A stretch of DNA of 64,000 nucleotides, from contig CAVTZA010000020.1 of assembly GCA_963739085.1 (NCBI GenBank), forward strand, positions 83,661-147,660. The letters run 5' to 3'. This document shows positions 59,466 through 64,000 of this stretch, in pieces. A model generated the notes under the pieces. The model made no database searches. It was not told where the DNA came from and saw nothing but the letters and a program-made list of their open reading frames with translations. Position 1 is the stretch's first letter. The number at the start of each line of letters is the position of its first letter. The DNA comes from DATFQE01 sp963739085. Its GTDB lineage: Bacteria > Actinomycetota > Thermoleophilia > Gaiellales > Gaiellaceae. Made by a program: the position numbers and the translations under genes.

Positions 59466-59875
59466 CCCTCGTGCGCGAGGCGATGGTCACCGAGCCGAAG
59501 ACGCTCGAGGTCACCGCGACCGCCCAGGAGGCGGGCGAGCTGCTCTCACGGACGGAGGTGCGCGCGGTGTACGTCTGCGATTCGGGGCGGCTCGTCGGCG
59601 TCGTCACCCGCAAGACGCTCGTCCGCGAGGTGATCGCGCCCGGACGCGACCCGCGCACGACGACGCTGCGCGACATCGCCGAGGAGCCCTGGTGGACCGT
59701 GCGGTCCGACGAGCCGATCGAGGAGGCGTTCCGGTTCCTGGAGGGCAAGGATGCCGAGCGCGTCCCGGTCGTCGAGGCCGACGGGCGCCTCGTCGGCGTC
59801 CTCTCGCGGAGCGTCCTCCAGCGCCGTCTCGCCGAGGACGAGCCGGTCGCGGACGAGCTTCAGCAGCAGGTGTAG
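59462..59875 (+). CDS. Two-CBS-domain protein
   Basis: 137 aa made of a CBS pair: REAMVTEPKTLEVTATAQEAGEL with VVTRKTLVREVIAPG, then IAEEPWWTVRSDEPIEEAFRFL with VPVVEADGRLVGVLSR. CBS pairs sense adenine nucleotides. The start overlaps the glutamate dehydrogenase stop, so it may regulate that enzyme (inference). Its end overlaps the convergent exopolyphosphatase gene by 16 bases. Confidence 0.9.
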   Translation: MTLVREAMVTEPKTLEVTATAQEAGELLSRTEVRAVYVCDSGRLVGVVTRKTLVREVIAPGRDPRTTTLRDIAEEPWWTVRSDEPIEEAFRFLEGKDAERVPVVEADGRLVGVLSRSVLQRRLAEDEPVADELQQQV

Positions 59876-60792
59876 GCGCCGGGCGGCGCCGCTCCCTCGA
59901 CGGGAGCCGGGAGCTCGGCCGCCTCGAGGGCGGCGCCGTGGAGCAGGTCGCGCTCGCTGGCCTCGATCTCCTCGAGCCCCGACCAGTCGAGCAGCTCGCG
60001 GAGGATGAGCGCGCCGGCAACGATCACGGGCGCGCGCTCCGGCTCGAGGGCCGGCACGCGCCGTCGCTCCTCGAGGGGCAGGGCGGCGAGGCCGTCGAGG
60101 AGCCCGATCGCCGCGGGCGCCGCGATCCTGTGGCCCTGCACGCGCTCCGAGTCGTAGGCGTCCAGGCCCAGGTCGAGCGCAGCCAGCGTCGTGACCGTGC
60201 CGGCTACGCCGATGGCACCGTCGTGCGCGAGCGCGGGTGGGAGGACGGCCCGGACGTGCTCGGCGCACGCGCTCAGCTCGTCGCGGGTCGGCGGGTCGGA
60301 GTGCAGGAACCGCTCCGTCAGCCGGACGCACCCGATGTCGAGGCTGACCTGGAAGCCGTCGCCGGTGACGAGCTCGGTCGAGCCGCCGCCGATGTCGACG
60401 ACCAGGGTGCCGTGGCTCGGCTCGCGGTCCGAGGTGGCGCCGCGGAACGTGAGCGAGCCCTCCTCGTCCCCGGACAGCAGCCGCGTGGTGAAGCCGTAGC
60501 TCCACTCGACCTCGCCGAGGAACGCCTCGCCGTTCTCGGCGTCGCGGATCGCGCTCGTGCCGACGGCGAGCGTGCGTTCGGCGCCCAGCGCTTCGATCCG
60601 GCGCCGGTAGTCCGACAGGCAGTTGCGGACACGTGCGATCGGGACTGGGAGGAGGCGGCGTCGCCGGTCGACGTCCTCGCCGAGCTTCGTGAAGACGAGA
60701 TCTCGGTCGACTTCCTCGATCCGGCCGCCCTCGACGTCCGCGACGAGCAGCCGCGTGGCATGGGTCCCGAGATCGACGGCAGCAACCCGCAT
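59860..60792 (-). CDS. ppx: Exopolyphosphatase/GppA family phosphatase
   Basis: 310 aa of the actin-like ASKHA fold: VAAVDLGTHATRLLVADVEG (phosphate 1), SAIRDAENGEAFLGEVEW, VVDIGGGSTELVTG (phosphate 2), and GVAGTVTTLAALDLGLDAYD. Hydrolyses polyphosphate or pppGpp. The ATG 60792 is preceded by GAGGAGG, which is itself part of the terminal arm of a snap-back element beginning three bases upstream. Confidence 0.93.
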   Translation of the reverse strand: MRVAAVDLGTHATRLLVADVEGGRIEEVDRDLVFTKLGEDVDRRRRLLPVPIARVRNCLSDYRRRIEALGAERTLAVGTSAIRDAENGEAFLGEVEWSYGFTTRLLSGDEEGSLTFRGATSDREPSHGTLVVDIGGGSTELVTGDGFQVSLDIGCVRLTERFLHSDPPTRDELSACAEHVRAVLPPALAHDGAIGVAGTVTTLAALDLGLDAYDSERVQGHRIAAPAAIGLLDGLAALPLEERRRVPALEPERAPVIVAGALILRELLDWSGLEEIEASERDLLHGAALEAAELPAPVEGAAPPGAYTCC

Positions 60793-60794
60793 TT

Positions 60795-60961
60795 AGTGCC
60801 TCCTCAGGCAATGCGCGCCTGCCTCTGGCCCGCGATCACGCGGCGCCAGGAACCACCCTCGCCCTTGCAAAGGCTGCAAAGAGCCTTCGCCGCGGGCGAG
60901 TGCGGCCCCTGGCTTGGTGCTCGCGACCCAGAGACTGGGCTGAATTCCCTGAAGAGGCACT
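60795..60961. repeat. Snap-back element of a third sequence type between ppx and msrA starts (167 bp)
   Basis: Left end AGTGCCTCCTCAGGCAAT; right end on the other strand AGTGCCTCTTCAGGGAAT. Further pairing inside includes CTCTGG, CGCGA, GCCAGG and CTCGCCC in both arms. Unlike the other copies it separates two start codons. Its left arm supplies the ribosome-binding sequence of ppx, and the msrA -10 box lies just beyond the right arm. Confidence 0.82.
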
Positions 60962-60966
60962 CTCGC

Positions 60967-60972
60967 TACGCT
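60967..60972 (+). promoter_or_regulatory. -10 box TACGCT for a leaderless msrA transcript
   Basis: TACGCT, six bases, then ATG 60979, immediately after the snap-back element. Confidence 0.5.
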
Positions 60973-60978
60973 AGCCAC

Positions 60979-61635
60979 ATGTTCCTCTTCCGTAACAAGA
61001 CAGAGATGGTGGAGCCCCGCGACGCGATCGCCGGCCGCGAGGAGCACATGGTCGTTCCCGAGCGCCACGCGGTGCTCGGGACGCCGCTCCGGCCGCCGTT
61101 CCCCGAGGGCTTCGAGACCGCCGTGTTCGGCCTTGGCTGCTTCTGGGGCGCCGAGCGTGTTTTCTGGCAGGCGCCTGGCGTCTATACGACGGCCGTCGGC
61201 TACGCGGGCGGTTACACCCCCAACCCGACCTACGAGGAGACCTGCACGGGCCGTACCGGCCACACCGAGGCCGTCCTCGTCGTCTACGACCCGGCGAAGA
61301 CGTCGTACGAGGAGCTGCTGAAGCTCTTCTGGGAGAACCACGACCCGACCCAGGGCATGCGCCAGGGCAACGACGCCGGCACGCAGTACCGCTCGGCGGC
61401 GTACTACGCGAACGAGGCGCAGCGCGAGGCGATCGAGCGCTCGCGGGCCATGTACGCCGACGAACTGCGCCGAGCCGGCTACGGCGAGATCACGACCGAG
61501 GTCGCACCGGCGGGCGAGTTCTACTACGCCGAGCCGTACCACCAGCAGTACCTGCACAAGGTGCCGAACGGCTACTGCGGCCTCGGCGGAACGGGCGTCA
61601 GCTGCCCGGTCGGCCTCGTGGCAACCGAGACGTAG
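60979..61635 (+). CDS. msrA: Peptide methionine sulfoxide reductase MsrA
   Basis: 218 aa enzyme repairing methionine-S-sulfoxide. FGLGCFWGAERVFWQAPGVY holds the catalytic cysteine (GCFWG), and YAGGYTPNPTYEETCTGRTGHTE, FWENHDPTQGMRQGND and YHQQYLHKVPNGYCG are family signatures; the late cysteines in GYCG and GVSCPVG are resolving candidates. The frame is open far upstream through the ppx gene; ATG 60979 is set by the -10 box and homolog length. Confidence 0.95.
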   Translation: MFLFRNKTEMVEPRDAIAGREEHMVVPERHAVLGTPLRPPFPEGFETAVFGLGCFWGAERVFWQAPGVYTTAVGYAGGYTPNPTYEETCTGRTGHTEAVLVVYDPAKTSYEELLKLFWENHDPTQGMRQGNDAGTQYRSAAYYANEAQREAIERSRAMYADELRRAGYGEITTEVAPAGEFYYAEPYHQQYLHKVPNGYCGLGGTGVSCPVGLVATET

Positions 61636-61658
61636 GCACGTTACAATGCCCGCTGCGC

Positions 61659-61732
61659 CGCGGGGTGGAGCAGTCAGGTAGCTCGCCGGGCTCATAACCC
61701 GGAGGTCGCAGGTTCAAATCCTGCCCCCGCTA
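61659..61732 (+). tRNA. Initiator tRNA-fMet (anticodon CAU)
   Basis: CGCGGGG...anticodon loop CTCATAA with three GC pairs (GGG/CCC) in the anticodon stem and T arm GCAGGTTCAAATCCTGC are initiator features. Length is 74 bases without CCA. Position 72 reads T, so the 1-72 mismatch is C-U instead of the usual C-A. Discriminator A. Followed by a terminator. Confidence 0.96.
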
Positions 61733-61733
61733 T

Positions 61734-61763
61734 AGAAAAGCCCCGCTAACACGGGGCTTTTCT
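61734..61763 (+). terminator. Intrinsic terminator after the initiator tRNA
   Basis: AGAAAAGCCCCG-CTAACA-CGGGGCTTTTCT is a perfect 12-bp stem with built-in A- and T-runs, so it can terminate in both directions. It begins two bases after the tRNA. Confidence 0.93.
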
Positions 61764-61802
61764 CGTTCTAGACTGCCGATCGTCGGGTTGCTACCCGTTT
61801 TG

Positions 61803-61904
61803 CTACCCCGCGGCTCCGAACATGCGCTCTTCCGCCTTCTCCGCGGCGCCATGGAAGAGCACCTGCACGGCATGGATATAGCGGTCGGTAATCGTGCTCT
61901 GGCT
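61803..61904 (-). pseudogene. Tyrosine-integrase C-terminal remnant
   Basis: On the minus strand STITDRYIHAVQVLFHGAAE, then KAEERMFGAAG and a stop, is the typical ending of phage-type tyrosine recombinases: the catalytic tyrosine in TDRY followed by IH and a helix. Upstream the similarity is lost and the frame becomes random, so only about 33 residues remain. It points toward the initiator tRNA gene 70 bases away, a common integration site, so this is the scar of an integrated element. Confidence 0.7.
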
Positions 61905-62044
61905 AAAGGCGGTCGTCACTCCGAGCTCAGGCCCGCGCATCGCAGCTGCAACAGTCGGCGAGGCGCCGAATCCTTGGCATAGGGGAGGAAATGACCCCGC
62001 GGGGTTGTCGGCTTCGTCGGCATGGCCTGCCGAGCGCCGACGTC

Positions 62045-62239
62045 TCAGGAGGCTTCGGCTTCGGCGTCGACCTTGTCTTTGCGGTGCCAGCGGATGAAGC
62101 CGCAGCGATCGCATGAGAACGCCAGCGCCTGAAGCCCGCCTTCCAACGCTTGCAGCGTCGACATCCCGTCGAGGAGGATCCACGTCGTCGCGCCGCACAT
62201 GGGGCACGGACGGGCGGCGTCCTCGACTTCTCGTCCCAC
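62045..62239 (-). CDS. Small zinc-ribbon protein, unknown function
   Basis: About 64 aa from GTG 62239 (start uncertain). RPCPMCGATTWILLDG and FSCDRCGFIRWHRKD form two CxxC pairs of a zinc ribbon with a helix between. The frame stays open upstream to beyond 62500 and reads helix-like there (SAREALQITPEAILHLRDEL), so the gene may be longer or a fusion of remnants. It lies between an integrase remnant and a secreted protein; possible relic of the same mobile element. Confidence 0.45.
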   Translation of the reverse strand: MGREVEDAARPCPMCGATTWILLDGMSTLQALEGGLQALAFSCDRCGFIRWHRKDKVDAEAEAS

Positions 62240-62558
62240 GGGCGAAGGTTGACACGTTTTTTCGCGCGCGCGTCGCGATGACCCCGCGACCGCGCTGCGC
62301 AAAAACGGTGGAGCAAACTCGGGGTGGGACGATCGGCGGCGCCCTCGCTCCGGCCGCCGTGGGCCCACGGCGGGGGGTCCCGCTTGCCCGCCGGGGTCGT
62401 CCGCGGGCGCGCGCTCGGCCGCGTCCAGCTCATCCCGCAGATGCAGGATCGCCTCCGGCGTGATCTGGAGCGCCTCTCGCGCCGATCCGTAGTTTCCCGT
62501 GGGCGCGTGGGGCCTAGAACCGATGCCGGACGGGTCCCGTACCGTGATGGTAGTGGGA
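62240..62558. other. Gap with an open minus-strand frame of uncertain status
   Basis: About 320 bases before the PQQ-type gene. The minus strand is open in the zinc-ribbon frame and reads TITVRDPSGIGSR then a helix-like segment, without a usable start codon. No promoter or terminator is obvious. Nothing is supportable on the plus strand before about 62545. Confidence 0.3.
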
Positions 62559-63987
62559 ATGAGACGCCTCGCCGCAGTCCTCGCCTATGGGCTCGCGCTG
62601 CTGGTCGTGACAAGCGCGAGTGGTGCGACCACCGAAGCCGCGAGCCTCGCGTCCCCGGGAGTCGTCCAATGGCGCTTCCAGGTCAGCGGCCAGTACGTCC
62701 TGCATCCGCCGGCTGTCGGTCCCGACGGCGGAGTCGTCGTCGCGAGCTCGACCGGCGACGCGTACTCGCTGACCGCCGCCGGCGCACTCCGGTGGGTCGT
62801 TCCCTCCGTGGGCGGGAGTGGAGGTCCCTCGATCGGGGCCGATGGGACGGTGTACGTCGCTTCGATGAGCACCGTCACCGCAATTGCCCCTGACGGCTCG
62901 ATCAAGTGGAGGTTCACGGAGCCCTCTTTCGGCCAGGGCGTGATCGCCGGTCCGACGGTCGGCCCGGACGGGAACATCTACGTGATCTCGGACCTGGGCG
63001 GCCTGGGCGCGTTCGCCCTGTCGCCGGCCGGGCAGCTCCTGTGGAGCAACCCGGGTAACCCGACCTTCGCGGAGAACGGTCAGCTCGGCGTGGAGATCGT
63101 GTTCGGCTCCGGACGTCTGTATACAGCGTTCGACGAGCGCGGTGTCGCTCTGAGCACGATGTTCGGCCTCTCGCTGGGAGGAGCCCAGCAGTGGGCGAGG
63201 ACGATCGGCGGCACCGACGATCCGTTCATGCAGCAGCAGCGCCAGCCGGCGACCGGATCGGACGGCAGTCTCTACCTGACCGCGATGGGCGGCGCGAACG
63301 GCTGGGGCTTGAAGCGCGTCGATCCGGGCAGTGGCAACGTGCTCTGGAACTACTCCCCGTTCCCGTCGAACGGGATGTCGGCTCCCAGCGTGGGTCCGGA
63401 CGGGTCGGTCTACTTCTCGAGGAGCCTGAGCTACCTCGAGTCGGTGACTCCCGCCGGCCAGTCGCGCTGGGTGTTCTCCGACGGCTCGATCATCGACCAT
63501 CCCGCTGTGAGCCCCAACGGCAGCGTTGTCGTAGCCGGGGTTCGCCCCAACTTCGGTCAGCCTGGATCGGTCCGTGCGTGGAACGCCGCTAGGGGCACGG
63601 TCGACTGGCAGATCGACCTGCCCGACGAGAACGGCGGCAACCAGATCCTGTACACGCAGCCACGCTTTTCCGCCGACAGCGGCACCGCCTACTTCGGCAC
63701 CGCAATCCTCGGAGGCAGCGGAGAGTTCTCGTTCGTCTACGCCGTGGGAACGGGCTCGAACCCCGCCGCCTCCACCGCCTCCGCCGCCGACCCAGTGTGT
63801 CGTGCCCGGCGTCGTCGGCCTGACGCTCAGCGCGGCCCGAGCAGAGATCGGCGACGCAAACTGCTCGGTTGGGAGCATCACGCGCGTTCGCTCGAAGCAA
63901 GTCGGGATCGTGCTCACTCAGAGCCCCGCAGGAGGGACGACGCTGCCGAGGGGCGGTCGGGTAGACCTCACGGTCGGCCGCAGATAG
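62559..63987 (+). CDS. Secreted PQQ-type beta-propeller protein with C-terminal PASTA domain, frameshifted
   Basis: Signal peptide RRLAAVLAYGLALLVVTSASG, then repeated propeller blades with the phrases VGPDGGVVVAS, GADGTVYVAS, VGPDGNIYVIS, TGSDGSLYLT, VGPDGSVYFS and SPNGSVVVAG, each ending near W-x-F/Y. After YAVGTGSNP a CCCC run at 63761-63764 carries one base too many. Dropping it gives a polyproline linker, then CVVPGVVGLTLSAARAEIGD and VGIVLTQSPAGGTTLPRGG, a PASTA-like domain, ending TAG 63985-63987. Without correction the frame runs off the window. ATG 62547 is an alternative start. PASTA domains bind peptidoglycan in kinases and PBPs, so a wall-associated role is inferred. Confidence 0.75.
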
Positions 63988-64000
63988 TCGTCGTCTATGC

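Overview
The window is GC-rich, almost fully coding DNA from a bacterium. Gene content and order suggest an actinobacterium, most likely a deep-branching Thermoleophilia/Gaiellales-type lineage (inference, no rRNA is present). The supporting order is rsmD-coaD-SepIVA-like protein-DUF177-rpmF-plsX-acpP-rnc-smc-ftsY, then ffh-rpsP-khpA-rimM-trmD-lepB-rplS-rnhB-yraN and comM-dprA, with GTG/TTG starts and -10 boxes placed right against start codons.

Layout. 0-11.9 kb: coenzyme A synthesis, a cell-division-type coiled-coil protein, an island of lysR plus a DMT transporter, an ABC-F ATPase, ribosomal protein L32, fatty-acid initiation, RNase III, SMC and FtsY. 12-13.9 kb (minus): a compact operon of a 152-aa possible RiPP-type precursor, a SagB-like flavin dehydrogenase and a dodecin-like protein. 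13.9-17.1 kb (minus): a large cyclase/AAA/TPR regulator whose 5' half is broken by many indels. 17.2-27.6 kb: SRP and ribosome-maturation operon, a solitary DNA methyltransferase, an M29 aminopeptidase and the comM-dprA pair. 27.6-38.6 kb: FAD oxidoreductase, ornithine-cyclodeaminase-like protein, proton-translocating transhydrogenase (pntA1-pntA2-pntB), a sulfate ABC transporter, a decarboxylating dehydrogenase and a topoisomerase IB. 38.6-50.7 kb: a small zinc protein, an AddB/AddA-like helicase-nuclease pair, a phosphoesterase, endonuclease III, a PAS protein, thioredoxin reductase, a baeRF-type protein and RmuC. 50.8-61.7 kb: stress/envelope genes, tRNA-Leu, L-2-hydroxyglutarate oxidase, a two-component system, a cupredoxin, an L,D-transpeptidase, glutamate dehydrogenase, exopolyphosphatase, msrA and initiator tRNA. 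61.8-64 kb: an integrase remnant and a secreted PQQ-propeller/PASTA protein.

The main unexplained structure is a set of about 165-bp snap-back (full-length palindromic) elements between genes. Six near-complete copies and one truncated copy are visible. Their two arms stay complementary although arm sequences differ between copies, and most touch or contain a stop codon. A second kind of repeat, a row of three small GAA/GNRA-loop hairpins, occurs twice. A third, a 13-bp palindrome with a shared left flank, occurs twice downstream of nth.

Several conserved genes (rpmF, ftsY, pntA1, the AddB-like gene, the baeRF gene, the PQQ-PASTA gene) read correctly only if single bases are removed, and the cyclase gene needs many corrections. 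Assembly indels are the simplest explanation; the annotation gives full gene extents across these breaks. All family assignments come from reading the translated sequence without database searches.
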